Source: Arthrobacter jiangjiafuii (GTDB taxonomy: Bacteria; Actinomycetota; Actinomycetes; Actinomycetales; Micrococcaceae). From it: a DNA stretch of 64,000 bases. This document shows, one piece after another, positions 9,162 to 17,052 of this stretch. Under the pieces are notes generated by a model. It was not told where the DNA came from, ran no database searches, and saw only the letters and a list, made by a program, of their open reading frames with translations. Location of the stretch: NCBI RefSeq assembly GCF_018622995.1, contig NZ_CP076022.1:3224001-3288000 (forward strand), written 5' to 3'. Numbering within the stretch: the stretch's first letter is position 1; each line of letters starts with the position of its first letter. Both the position numbers and the translations under genes were made by a program.

Positions 9162-9692
9162 ATGGCTGAAAACACGGACAGTAACTCCACGCAGGACAGC
9201 GGTTCCGGCCAGGACGCCGCCCTTCCGGGCCAGGCCCGGTACCAGGATCCCGAGGGCGCCGCGGCACTGGAAGAAGCGATCGTTGCCGGCAAGGAAGGCC
9301 GGATCAGCAGCCAGGAACTGGTGGCGCGGATCTGCGAATCGGAACTGTTGAGCGTTGGCCGGCTGCTGGATGAGCAGGACCCCGCGTCCTTCCAGGCCCT
9401 GGTCCTGAAATCCCCTGAGGGCGACGCAGCGGTTGCCGCCACTTTCACCACTGCCGACCGGGTTCCGCAGCAGCTGCGCGACACCGCTCCGGTGATGGTC
9501 AAGGCCGGCGGCGAGGCGACGCTGCGCAGCATTGCGCAGGGCTACGGGCTGGCGATCAACCCGGGCAGCGACATGGGCCTTGAGCTTGGCCCTGAAGGGG
9601 TGGCAGCCATCGTGGCTGCCTACGACCAGGCCGCAGCCAATGCCGCAGCTGCCGGCGGTACCGCCGCCAACGAGGACCCGCAGGCGCAGTAA
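9162..9692 (+). CDS. SseB N-terminal-domain-like protein
   Basis: 176 residues from the ATG at 9162, which follows AAGGAGA; the reading frame is open further upstream but without a ribosome site. After an acidic low-complexity N-terminus (residues 1-30) comes LEEAIVAGKEGRISSQELVARICESEL, then a beta-rich middle (FTTADRVPQQL), and near the end INPGSDMGLELGPEGVAAIVA, the segment typical of the SseB N-terminal domain. The function of this domain is unknown outside enterobacterial serine-sensitivity work. It ends in an Ala/Gly-rich tail. It lies upstream of the M4 protease gene on the same strand (161-bp gap). Family call moderately sure; function unknown. Confidence 0.6.
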   Translation: MAENTDSNSTQDSGSGQDAALPGQARYQDPEGAAALEEAIVAGKEGRISSQELVARICESELLSVGRLLDEQDPASFQALVLKSPEGDAAVAATFTTADRVPQQLRDTAPVMVKAGGEATLRSIAQGYGLAINPGSDMGLELGPEGVAAIVAAYDQAAANAAAAGGTAANEDPQAQ

Positions 9693-9853
9693 CCTCCTCA
9701 GGATCTTCGCGGGATCCGGCCTTGCACTGCTCGCTGTATTGCGCTGCTCCCGGTATTGCACTGTCGGCGGGGACCTCTAGGCTGGGGCAACAGCTGCAGC
9801 CGGGGAGTGTCACCGCAGGCCCCGGTCCGGTACCTGCGACCCTGGAGGACCCC

Positions 9854-10897
9854 ATGATCTGCACCATTGTTCCCCCTTACCTGCTGGCCCGCATCGCCGG
9901 TCTCCAGGACGAAGGTTTCAGCCGGGCGGCGGAAGCCGCGCGGCACGCACTGGCGGAGCTTGACCCCGTGGCGCAGGCCCGGTCGCAGGCCCGGCAGTCC
10001 CCGCCGCCGCGGCCCGGCACCGCCGTCGTTCCCTCCCTGCGCCGCGAGGTTTCCGACGCGGGCAGCAGGGAGACGCTGCCCGGAACGGTGGCCCGCGTCG
10101 AGGGTGCGGCAGCGACCGGGGACGCGGCAGTGGATGAAGCGTACGACGGCCTCGGCGCCACCGGTGCCCTGTTCCGGGACGCCTACGGCCGGGTAGCGGT
10201 GGACGGCGCCGGCGGGCTGCTCGCCGCCACCGTCCACTACGGACGTGAGTACGACAATGCGTTCTGGAACGGCGAGCGGATGGTCTGCGGTGACGGTGAC
10301 GGCGAGATCTTCGAACGGTTCACCAAGTCGGTGACGGTGATCGGGCACGAGTTGGCCCACGGCGTCGTCCAATACACCGCTGCCCTGGAGTACCAGGGGC
10401 AGGCCGGGGCGCTGAACGAATCCGTATCCGACGTCTTCGGCGTGCTGGTTGAACAGAAGCTCCTGCGGCAGGAAGCGGCCCGGGCCAGCTGGCTGGTGGG
10501 CGCCGGGCTGTTCACTGACCAGGTCTCGGGCAGTGCGCTGCGTTCCCTGAAGGCTCCGGGCACGGCGTACGACGACGACGTGCTGGGCCGTGATCCGCAG
10601 CCTGCCACCATGGCCGGCTACGTCTCCACCCAGGCAGACAACGGCGGAGTCCACATCAACTCCGGGATTCCCAACCATGCCTTCTATTTGGCCGCCACGA
10701 CCCTCGGTGGCTTCGCCTGGGAGCGGGCCGGGCAGATCTGGTACGACACCATCACCGAACAAAGCCTGCCGGTGGACTGCACCTTCGCCGGTTTCGCTGC
10801 CGCAACACTGGCCGCTGCGGACAAGCGGTACGGAACCGCTTCGCCGGAGTACAGCGCTGTCACCGATGCCTGGGGCGCCGTGGGAATCCGGCCGTGA
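9854..10897 (+). CDS. Protealysin-like M4 metalloprotease
   Basis: 347 residues from the ATG at 9854 (GGAGG five bases upstream). There is no signal peptide; the N-terminus MICTIVPPYLLARIAG has the PPxLL-type motif of the short protealysin propeptide. Zinc ligands and catalytic residues of family M4 are visible: HELAH at 165-169, Glu189 in NESVSD, and the GGVHINSG segment with the transition-state His. Protealysin-type enzymes are cytoplasmic or non-classically exported zinc endopeptidases kept inactive by the propeptide. The stop overlaps the next gene, the emfourin-type inhibitor, in a GTGA sequence, so the pair is translationally coupled. Confidence 0.9.
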   Translation: MICTIVPPYLLARIAGLQDEGFSRAAEAARHALAELDPVAQARSQARQSPPPRPGTAVVPSLRREVSDAGSRETLPGTVARVEGAAATGDAAVDEAYDGLGATGALFRDAYGRVAVDGAGGLLAATVHYGREYDNAFWNGERMVCGDGDGEIFERFTKSVTVIGHELAHGVVQYTAALEYQGQAGALNESVSDVFGVLVEQKLLRQEAARASWLVGAGLFTDQVSGSALRSLKAPGTAYDDDVLGRDPQPATMAGYVSTQADNGGVHINSGIPNHAFYLAATTLGGFAWERAGQIWYDTITEQSLPVDCTFAGFAAATLAAADKRYGTASPEYSAVTDAWGAVGIRP

Positions 10898-11154
10898 AGA
10901 TCGTGGTGGTGCGCACCGGCGGATTTGCCGGGCTGACCCGGGTCTGGAGCGCCCAGGTCAGTACGGAGGAGGCGGAGCAGGAGTGGCTGCCGCTGCTGCA
11001 GGATCCGCCGCAGGAACAGCCCGGCGGACCGGACCGGTTCGTTTATGAAATCATGGTGGGCCCTGCCACGGTCACGCTGCCCGAGCACTGCCTGCAGGGG
11101 AGGTGGCTGGACCTGGTTCAACGCGTGCGGCAGGGCGGGACTGACGGATCGTGA
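10894..11154 (+). CDS. Emfourin-type protealysin inhibitor
   Basis: 86 residues, GTG start overlapping the protease stop by four bases. The sequence MKIVVVRTGGFAGLTR, then a Trp/Asp/Pro-rich middle and FVYEIMVGPATVTLPE, matches the emfourin family, small slow tight-binding inhibitors of protealysin-like M4 peptidases. In Serratia the inhibitor gene also directly follows the protease gene. The likely role is to protect the cytoplasm from the neighbouring protease. The call rests on the sequence pattern plus the strict pairing; inhibition is not shown by sequence alone. Confidence 0.85.
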   Translation: MKIVVVRTGGFAGLTRVWSAQVSTEEAEQEWLPLLQDPPQEQPGGPDRFVYEIMVGPATVTLPEHCLQGRWLDLVQRVRQGGTDGS

Positions 11155-11220
11155 CAGGCGAATTCGGGAGCGGGCCGGTTCCATGTAAAGTGGTTTTCTG
11201 TGCCGGTTCGCTCCGGCGCT

Positions 11221-11294
11221 GCGGGCGTAGCTCAATGGTAGAGCGCTAGCTTCCCAAGCTTGATACGCGGGTTCGATTCCCGTCGCCCGCTCCA
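11221..11294 (+). tRNA. tRNA-Gly, anticodon CCC
   Basis: 74 nt with encoded CCA. Acceptor stem GCGGGCG/CGCCCGC, D arm GCTC...GAGC, anticodon loop TTCCCAA (anticodon CCC, reads GGG), and T loop GGGTTCGATTCCC. The anticodon stem CTAGC/GCTTG contains one T-T mismatch at the second pair. It is followed after three bases by a strong terminator. Confidence 0.97.
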
Positions 11295-11297
11295 CGC

Positions 11298-11333
11298 AAA
11301 ACCCCCGGAAACCAGTGGTTTCCGGGGGTTTTT
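11298..11333 (+). terminator. Rho-independent terminator of tRNA-Gly
   Basis: Perfect 16-bp inverted repeat (AAAACCCCCGGAAACC, loop AGT, GGTTTCCGGGGGTTTT) ending in a run of five T. It starts three bases after the tRNA CCA. With A-runs on the left arm it could act in both directions. Confidence 0.92.
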
Positions 11334-11383
11334 CCGTGGCGGACGTTCCGCCGGCCGGCGCGGATTCCTCCCCGTCCCGCACG

Positions 11384-11389
11384 TATACT
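11384..11389 (+). promoter_or_regulatory. -10 element (TATACT), possible leaderless promoter
   Basis: TATACT lies eight bases before the ATG at 11398. A start site at the usual distance would fall on or next to that ATG, giving a leaderless transcript, a common arrangement in actinobacteria. No good -35 is seen. Inference from spacing. Confidence 0.5.
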
Positions 11390-11397
11390 GGGCCCCG

Positions 11398-11511
11398 ATG
11401 AGCCCACTACACTGCAGCACCACAAGACACTGGCGCACCACACGACACTGTTGCACCACACTGCCCGCACCCGGGGTCCGCCGGGCCTTGTCCGCCACCG
11501 ACGTGGCGTAG
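11398..11511 (+). CDS. Possible leaderless leader peptide upstream of the AEC carrier
   Basis: 37-codon open frame, MSPLHCSTTRHWRTTRHCCT onward, ending in TAG at 11509-11511. Its ATG sits directly downstream of a TATACT -10. Residues 5-22 consist of three imperfect six-residue units (HCSTTR, HWRTTR, HCCTTL) encoded by an 18-bp tandem repeat. It is in the same frame as the AEC gene, whose GTG start follows the stop after six bases and lacks a recognisable ribosome site, so reinitiation could couple the two. It could instead be a disabled N-terminal extension or chance. No homologue is recognised. Confidence 0.4.
   Translation: MSPLHCSTTRHWRTTRHCCTTLPAPGVRRALSATDVA
11410..11463 (+). repeat. 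18-bp tandem repeat, three copies
   Basis: Three adjacent 18-base units starting at 11410, 11428 and 11446, consensus CACTGnnGCACCACAnGA. The third unit diverges in its last bases. The period is a multiple of three and falls inside the small frame 11398-11511. Confidence 0.85.
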
Positions 11512-11517
11512 CGTCCG

Positions 11518-12444
11518 GTGCTGGGGGTACTCACCGGGTTCACGGTTGTCTGGATCATCATCCTGGCCGGCTACCTGATCGGGCGTCTGGGGGTCCTGGG
11601 CGACAACGCCCAAACGGTCCTCAGCCGGCTCGCCTTTTTTGTCGCGTCGCCGGCCCTGCTGCTGGTCACCCTGAGCGATGCCGACCTGGGCACCGTCTTC
11701 TCCCTGCCGTTGCTGGTGGCAGCGGCCAGCGCGCTGCTGACGGCCGTGGTCTTCGTGCTGTGCACCCGCTGGTGGTTGCGCCGCCCGCTGCCCGAGGCGC
11801 TGATCTCCGCCATGTCCTCGTCCCTGGTCAACGCCGCCAACCTCGGCCTGCCAATTGCCGTCTACGTGCTGGGCGACGCCGCCTACATTGCCCCGGTGCT
11901 GATCTTCCAGCTGGCCTTTTTCACCCCGCTGTTCCTGATGGCGCTGGATACCTCCACCAGCGGACGGCGCACGTCCCTGTTGTCCTTCCTGGCCCAGACC
12001 GTCCGCAATCCCATCATCATCGGGACCCTGATCGGCCTGTTCCTAGGCGCCACCGGCCTGGAGCTGCCCGTCATCATCCTGGAACCGGTGACGCTGATCG
12101 GCGGTGCCGCGGTTCCGGCCATGCTGCTGGCGTTCGGCATTTCCCTCGTCGGTTCCCGTCCGCTGCGCCGCGACGGCGGCAGGCGCGCCGACGTCGTGCT
12201 CGCCTCTGCCTTCAAGCTGGTGCTGCAACCGGCCCTGGCGTACCTGCTGGCCCGGTTTGTCCTGGGGATGGAGGGGCACCTGTTGTTCGCCGTCGTCGTG
12301 ACCGCGGCCCTGCCCACGGCCCAGAATGTCTTCGTGGCCGCCACCCGCTACGAGGAAGGGGTGCTCGTGGCCAAAGACACCGTCCTGGTGACAACGGTCC
12401 TCTCGCTCCCGGTCCTGGTACTCATCGCTGCCCTGCTGGCCTGA
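11518..12444 (+). CDS. AEC family transporter (auxin efflux carrier-like)
   Basis: 308 residues, about ten hydrophobic helices in two five-helix halves. The pattern WIIILAGYLIGRLGVL, then LSRLAFFVASPALLL near the N-terminus, NAANLGLPIAVYVLG in the middle, and AALPTAQNVFVAATRY near the C-terminus is typical of bacterial AEC carriers. Members export or exchange organic anions such as malate or malonate; the substrate here is not assigned. The GTG at 11518 is the first plausible start after an in-frame TAG; no Shine-Dalgarno is evident, so initiation may depend on the short upstream frame. Confidence 0.88.
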   Translation: MLGVLTGFTVVWIIILAGYLIGRLGVLGDNAQTVLSRLAFFVASPALLLVTLSDADLGTVFSLPLLVAAASALLTAVVFVLCTRWWLRRPLPEALISAMSSSLVNAANLGLPIAVYVLGDAAYIAPVLIFQLAFFTPLFLMALDTSTSGRRTSLLSFLAQTVRNPIIIGTLIGLFLGATGLELPVIILEPVTLIGGAAVPAMLLAFGISLVGSRPLRRDGGRRADVVLASAFKLVLQPALAYLLARFVLGMEGHLLFAVVVTAALPTAQNVFVAATRYEEGVLVAKDTVLVTTVLSLPVLVLIAALLA

Positions 12445-12584
12445 GGTTTTGTCCCTTTTTACCCCATTCGACGGTGGCGGAAATCACACCAAAGGCTTAG
12501 TGTCATTCGAAAGGCTGCTGAGTAACTGCAGTCTTCCGCGGGACCATCGTCCTGCGCCTACGACGAGTTGGAGGCACAGTACCG

Positions 12585-13904
12585 ATGCCAACGGACGTGA
12601 GACAAAAGTTCCGGCCGCGGAACCGGATACGGGTAGCTGCAGGATTGACCCTCGCCGTCGGAGCAACTTTGCTCAGCGGCTGCAGCTCCAGTGAAGGCTC
12701 CCCAACCCTGACGTGGTACATCAACCCCGACGACGGCGGCCAGGCAGAACTGGCCTCACGGTGCAGCGATGCATCCGGCGGCGCGTACACCATCGAGACC
12801 TCGCTGCTTCCCACCGACGCCGCGGCCCAGCGTGAACAGCTGGCACGGCGGCTGGCAGCCAACGACAAGACCATGGACATCATGAGCCTGGACCCGCCCA
12901 ACGTCCCGGAATACGCCGAACCGGGATACCTCGCACCGGTTCCCGATGACGTCGCCGAGCGCACCACCGCCAACGTGGTGGAGGGTGCCCTCGCCGGCGC
13001 GCAATGGAAGGACAAGGTCGTCGCGGTACCGTTCTGGGCCAACACCCAGATCCTCTGGTACCGGAAGTCGGTTGCCGAGGCCGCCGGCCTGGACATGACC
13101 CAGCCGGTGACCTGGGACCAGCTGATGGAAGCCGCCGAGAGCCAGGACAAGTTCCTGGGCGTCCAGGGCGCCCGCGCCGAGTCCATGACGGTCTGGGTCA
13201 ACGCCCTGATCGAATCCGCCGGCGGCCATATCGTCGAAAACCCCGATGCGTCAGCTGACGAGATCAAGCTCGGCATCGATACCGAAGCCGGCAAGGCAGC
13301 GGCCGAGATCGTGTCCACCATCGGCAAGGAAGGGCTCGGCGGCCCGGGGCTTCCCACCCAGACGGAGAACACCTCCATGGTGCAGTTCCAGGGTGACGAG
13401 GGATCCTTCATGGTCAACTACCCCTTCGTCTGGCCGGCCACGAACGCCGCCGTCGAAGCCGGCACCCTGCCCCAGTCCCTGATCGACGACATCGGCTGGG
13501 CACTGTACCCCCGGGTCGACGCTGACACCGACACCGCTCCCCCGCTGGGCGGCATCAACCTGGGCGTGGGGGCCAAGAGCGAGCACATTGACCTGGCCTA
13601 CCAGGCCATCGAGTGCATCGTCAGCCCGGAGAACCAGGCCTACTACTTCGCAACCAACGGCAACCCGCCGTCGAACACCGATGCCTACAACGATCCCGAA
13701 GCCGTCTCCACCTTCCCCATGGCAGGGACCATCCGTGAGTCGCTGGAGCTCTCCAAGCCCCGGCCGCAGACGCCGTACTACAACGAAATCTCCACTGGCA
13801 TCCAGCAGACGTGGACCCCGCCCAGCGACGTCAGCCCGGAGACCACTCCGGCATCCAGCCAGGAATTCATCCTTGAGGTCCTGAGAGGGGAGAAACTGCT
13901 GTGA
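12585..13904 (+). CDS. Extracellular sugar-binding lipoprotein, LpqY-like
   Basis: 439 residues with a lipoprotein signal: basic start, hydrophobic stretch and lipobox LLSGC (Cys33), so membrane-anchored on the outside. Ligand-binding family 1 fold. Segments such as ASRCSDAS, then LLPTDAAAQREQLARRLAANDKT and MDIMSLD, are close to mycobacterial LpqY, the trehalose-binding protein of LpqY-SugABC; trehalose or a related disaccharide is therefore the best guess, but other glucosides are possible. The ribosome site GGAGG is about ten bases upstream. It is the first gene of a four-gene operon; the stop overlaps the next start (GTGA). Confidence 0.85.
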   Translation: MPTDVRQKFRPRNRIRVAAGLTLAVGATLLSGCSSSEGSPTLTWYINPDDGGQAELASRCSDASGGAYTIETSLLPTDAAAQREQLARRLAANDKTMDIMSLDPPNVPEYAEPGYLAPVPDDVAERTTANVVEGALAGAQWKDKVVAVPFWANTQILWYRKSVAEAAGLDMTQPVTWDQLMEAAESQDKFLGVQGARAESMTVWVNALIESAGGHIVENPDASADEIKLGIDTEAGKAAAEIVSTIGKEGLGGPGLPTQTENTSMVQFQGDEGSFMVNYPFVWPATNAAVEAGTLPQSLIDDIGWALYPRVDADTDTAPPLGGINLGVGAKSEHIDLAYQAIECIVSPENQAYYFATNGNPPSNTDAYNDPEAVSTFPMAGTIRESLELSKPRPQTPYYNEISTGIQQTWTPPSDVSPETTPASSQEFILEVLRGEKLL

Positions 13905-14872
13905 GTACCTCTGTAGAAGCCGTCGTTCCCGGTGCCGCCGCCAAGAGGACCGGGGTCGAAGCCAAGCCCCGGCTCAGCGACCGCGCCCGGGCCGAGCGCC
14001 GGCTCGGGTTCATCCTGGCCGGCCCGGCCTTCATCATCATGCTGGCGGTCACCGCCTATCCCATCCTGCTGGCCCTGTGGGACTCCCTGTTCAGCTACCG
14101 GCTGACTGCCCCGGGGGACAGGGAATTCATCGGTTTGGGGAACTACGGCGTGATCCTGTCGGATGGCCTGTTCTGGCGGGATCTCGGCGTCACCGCACTC
14201 ATCACCGTGGTGACCGTGGTGGTGGAGCTGATTCTGGGCTTCGCCCTCGCCCTGGTCATGAACAGTGCACTCAAAGCCGTCCGCGGGTGGCTCCGTACCG
14301 CAATCCTGGTCCCCTACGGCATCATCACGGTGGTCTCGGCCTTCGCCTGGTTCTACGCCTTCGACATCAACTCCGGCTACATCAATTCCTGGTTCGGCTG
14401 GGTGCCGGGGATCAACGCCGACCTGAACTGGTTTGCCGACACCTGGACCGCGCTGTTCGTGATCATGGCATCCGAGATCTGGAAGACCACACCGTTCATT
14501 TCGCTGCTGCTCCTGGCCGGACTGGCACAGGTTCCCGGCGAGCTGACCGAGGCGGCAGAGGTCGACGGCGCCACCTGGTGGCAGCGGATGCGGCGCGTGA
14601 TCATTCCCAACATGAAGGCGGCCATCATGGTGGCCGTCCTGTTCCGGGCCCTTGACGCCTTCCGTATTTTCGACAACGTCTACATCATGACCAACGGCGC
14701 CTACGGCACCGAGGTACTCTCACTGCTGGCCTACCGGACATCGATTACCCGCCTGGAGATAGGCATGGGGTCGGCCGTCTCGGTCCTGCTGTTCCTGTGC
14801 GTGATCATCATCTGCTTCATCGCCATCAAACTGTTCAAGGTGGACCTCACCGGTGCACGAGGGGGTAACTAA
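13901..14872 (+). CDS. ABC sugar permease, SugA-like (MalF type)
   Basis: 323 residues, six to seven membrane helices after a basic, Ala/Arg-rich N-terminal region of about 35 residues. The EAA loop that docks on the ATPase reads ELTEAAEVDGATWWQRMRRV, then IIPNMK. It forms a heterodimer with the next gene product and takes up the sugar delivered by the upstream lipoprotein. The GTG start overlaps the lipoprotein stop; the stop overlaps the next gene (TAATG). Order lipoprotein-permease-permease-ATPase matches LpqY-SugABC. Confidence 0.9.
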   Translation: MSTSVEAVVPGAAAKRTGVEAKPRLSDRARAERRLGFILAGPAFIIMLAVTAYPILLALWDSLFSYRLTAPGDREFIGLGNYGVILSDGLFWRDLGVTALITVVTVVVELILGFALALVMNSALKAVRGWLRTAILVPYGIITVVSAFAWFYAFDINSGYINSWFGWVPGINADLNWFADTWTALFVIMASEIWKTTPFISLLLLAGLAQVPGELTEAAEVDGATWWQRMRRVIIPNMKAAIMVAVLFRALDAFRIFDNVYIMTNGAYGTEVLSLLAYRTSITRLEIGMGSAVSVLLFLCVIIICFIAIKLFKVDLTGARGGN

Positions 14873-15714
14873 TGAAAGCCTCGCCCGTAAGGCGCCGCGT
14901 GATCTGGACGATCATTTCGATCCTGGTCATCGTCTACGCCCTGTTCCCGGTGGCCTCGATTTTAGCCACGTCCTTCAAGATTCCCAGCGACCTGACGTCC
15001 GGCACGTTCCTGCCGAACACCTGGTCATTCACCAACTATGAGCAGATCCTGGTCGGCGACGCGCAGTCGCTGTTCCTCTCGGCGCTGCGCAACTCGGTGG
15101 GCATCTCCTTGATTGCCACCTTCATCGCCGTCGTCCTGGCGACTCTGTGCGCCTACGGAATTGCCCGCCTGGACTTCCCCGGCAAGCGGCTGGTCCTGAC
15201 GACGGCACTGGGCGTATCGATCTTCCCGGTCATCTCCATCGTCACCCCGCTGTTCAACCTCTGGCGGAACATCGGCCTGTACGACACCTGGGCCGGGCTC
15301 ATCATTCCGTACCTGTCGCTGACGCTGCCGATCTCGATCTGGACCCTGGCGGCGTTCTTCCGGCAGATCCCCTGGGAGCTGGAGCAGGCCGCCCAGGTGG
15401 ACGGAGCCACCACCTGGCAGGCTTTCCGGAAGGCCATCGTTCCGCTGGCGGCCCCCGGCGTATTCACCACGGCGATTATCGCCTTCTTCATCGCCTGGAA
15501 CGACTTTGTGTACGGCATTTCGTTGACCTCCACCGACGCGGCCCGTCCCGTGCCGGCTGCCCTGGCGTTCTTCACCGGGGCCTCCCAGTTCGAAGAACCA
15601 ACCGGCGCCATTTCGGCGGCTGCAATCATTGTCACCATCCCCGTTGTAGTACTGGTGCTGGCATTCCAGCGCCAGATCGTCTCAGGCCTCACCCAGGGCG
15701 CCGTCAAGGGCTAG
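14872..15714 (+). CDS. ABC sugar permease, SugB-like (MalG type)
   Basis: 280 residues, six membrane helices, with the EAA loop ELEQAAQVDGATTWQAFRKA, then IVPLAAPG. Second permease of the sugar importer; pairs with the preceding SugA-like protein. N-terminus KASPVRRRVIWTIISILVIVYALFPV is the first helix. The ATG overlaps the upstream stop by one base. Followed after 38 bases by the ATPase gene with its own ribosome site. Confidence 0.9.
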   Translation: MKASPVRRRVIWTIISILVIVYALFPVASILATSFKIPSDLTSGTFLPNTWSFTNYEQILVGDAQSLFLSALRNSVGISLIATFIAVVLATLCAYGIARLDFPGKRLVLTTALGVSIFPVISIVTPLFNLWRNIGLYDTWAGLIIPYLSLTLPISIWTLAAFFRQIPWELEQAAQVDGATTWQAFRKAIVPLAAPGVFTTAIIAFFIAWNDFVYGISLTSTDAARPVPAALAFFTGASQFEEPTGAISAAAIIVTIPVVVLVLAFQRQIVSGLTQGAVKG

Positions 15715-15752
15715 CGCCCTGGACCTCCGGTCGAAGAAAAGGATCTGTTCTC

Positions 15753-17021
15753 ATGGCATCGATCACCCTCAAGAACCTCGTCAAGAAGTACGGCGACGGA
15801 TTCCCCGCCGTCAATGACGTTTCCCTGGACATTGCCGACGGCGAGTTCATCATCCTCGTGGGCCCCTCGGGCTGCGGAAAGTCCACCCTGCTGCGCATGA
15901 TTGTCGGGCTGGAGGACATCACCTCCGGAGACCTGCTCATAAACGGGGAGCGCGTAAATGACAAGGCACCGCGGGACCGGAACCTTGCCATGGTGTTCCA
16001 GAACTATGCGCTCTATCCGCATTTGACGGTCTTCGAGAACATCGCCTTCCCGCTGCGCCTGGCCAAGGGCAAATACACCGACGAACAGGTCCGCAAACTC
16101 GTCAACGACGCAGCAGCCACCCTGGAACTGACGGAGCACCTGGACCGCAAGCCGGCGAACCTCTCCGGCGGGCAGCGCCAGAGGGTTGCCATGGGCCGGG
16201 CGATTGTCCGCCAGGCCGATGCCTTCCTCTTTGATGAGCCGCTCTCAAACCTGGATGCCAAGCTGCGCGGCCAGATGCGCTCCGAGATCTCGCAGATGCA
16301 GCGCCGGCTCGGCACCACCAGTGTCTACGTGACCCACGACCAGACCGAGGCCATGACGCTCGGTGACCGGGTCGCGGTCCTGAAGAAGGGCATCCTGCAG
16401 CAGGTGGCCTCGCCCCGGGAGCTTTACGAGCAGCCCGTCAACCTCTTTGTTGCCGGCTTCATCGGCTCCCCGTCCATGAACTTCCTGCCGGCTACCGTGG
16501 AGGGAAACGTGCTGCGGACCGCCGTCGGCGACTTGACCATCCCGCAGGAGAAAGCGGCGAAGGCAGCGGGCAAGGGCATTGTGCTCGTGGGCATCCGTCC
16601 GGAGTTCTTTGAGGATGCCAAGTTCGTGGACGAGGCCAAGCGTCCGCACGGCTCCGTGTTCAGCGCCCCCATCAGCCATACCGAATGGCTGGGCAATGAA
16701 CAGTACGGCTACATCCCCTTCAACCCCGACCCCGAGGTGAAGGAACTGCTGGATAACCTGGCACGCGACATGGACGCCGATGCGCTGCGGCCCCAGATTG
16801 TCGTGACCCTTGACTCTGCCAGCCGGATCCGCGGCGGCCGGGACGCCGAACTGTGGCTGGACACCCGCAAGGTGCATCTGTTTGACCCGGAAACCGGCGA
16901 CAACTTGACCCGCGATGCCAAGGCAGGTGCCGAGCTGACGGAGGAAGCGAACGCTGCCCGGGCCGAGGAGATCGCCATGGCGCGGGAAACTGACCGGGTC
17001 GCCAGCGGCGTCGAGTCCTAG
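15753..17021 (+). CDS. ABC sugar importer ATPase, SugC/MsmK-like
   Basis: 422 residues from the ATG at 15753 (AAGGA about ten bases upstream; the frame is open further up but overlaps the permease gene). Walker A GPSGCGKST, Q-loop VFQNYALYPHLTV, signature LSGGQRQRVAMGRAI, Walker B FLFDEPLSNLDAK and the switch His in VYVTHDQTEAM are intact. The C-terminal 180 residues form the MalK-type regulatory (TOBE) domain (VGIRPEFFEDAKF). The tail is slightly longer than mycobacterial SugC. Such ATPases often energise several sugar importers. Confidence 0.93.
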   Translation: MASITLKNLVKKYGDGFPAVNDVSLDIADGEFIILVGPSGCGKSTLLRMIVGLEDITSGDLLINGERVNDKAPRDRNLAMVFQNYALYPHLTVFENIAFPLRLAKGKYTDEQVRKLVNDAAATLELTEHLDRKPANLSGGQRQRVAMGRAIVRQADAFLFDEPLSNLDAKLRGQMRSEISQMQRRLGTTSVYVTHDQTEAMTLGDRVAVLKKGILQQVASPRELYEQPVNLFVAGFIGSPSMNFLPATVEGNVLRTAVGDLTIPQEKAAKAAGKGIVLVGIRPEFFEDAKFVDEAKRPHGSVFSAPISHTEWLGNEQYGYIPFNPDPEVKELLDNLARDMDADALRPQIVVTLDSASRIRGGRDAELWLDTRKVHLFDPETGDNLTRDAKAGAELTEEANAARAEEIAMARETDRVASGVES

Positions 17022-17052
17022 CCGGTCTGAGTCACCCGGTATCGTTTGAGCG

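Noticed and set aside
11260-11511. Reading frame beginning inside the tRNA and running to the same TAG as the leader peptide
   Set aside because: Its first part crosses the tRNA and terminator, so it is not translated; only the part from the ATG at 11398 was kept as a candidate.
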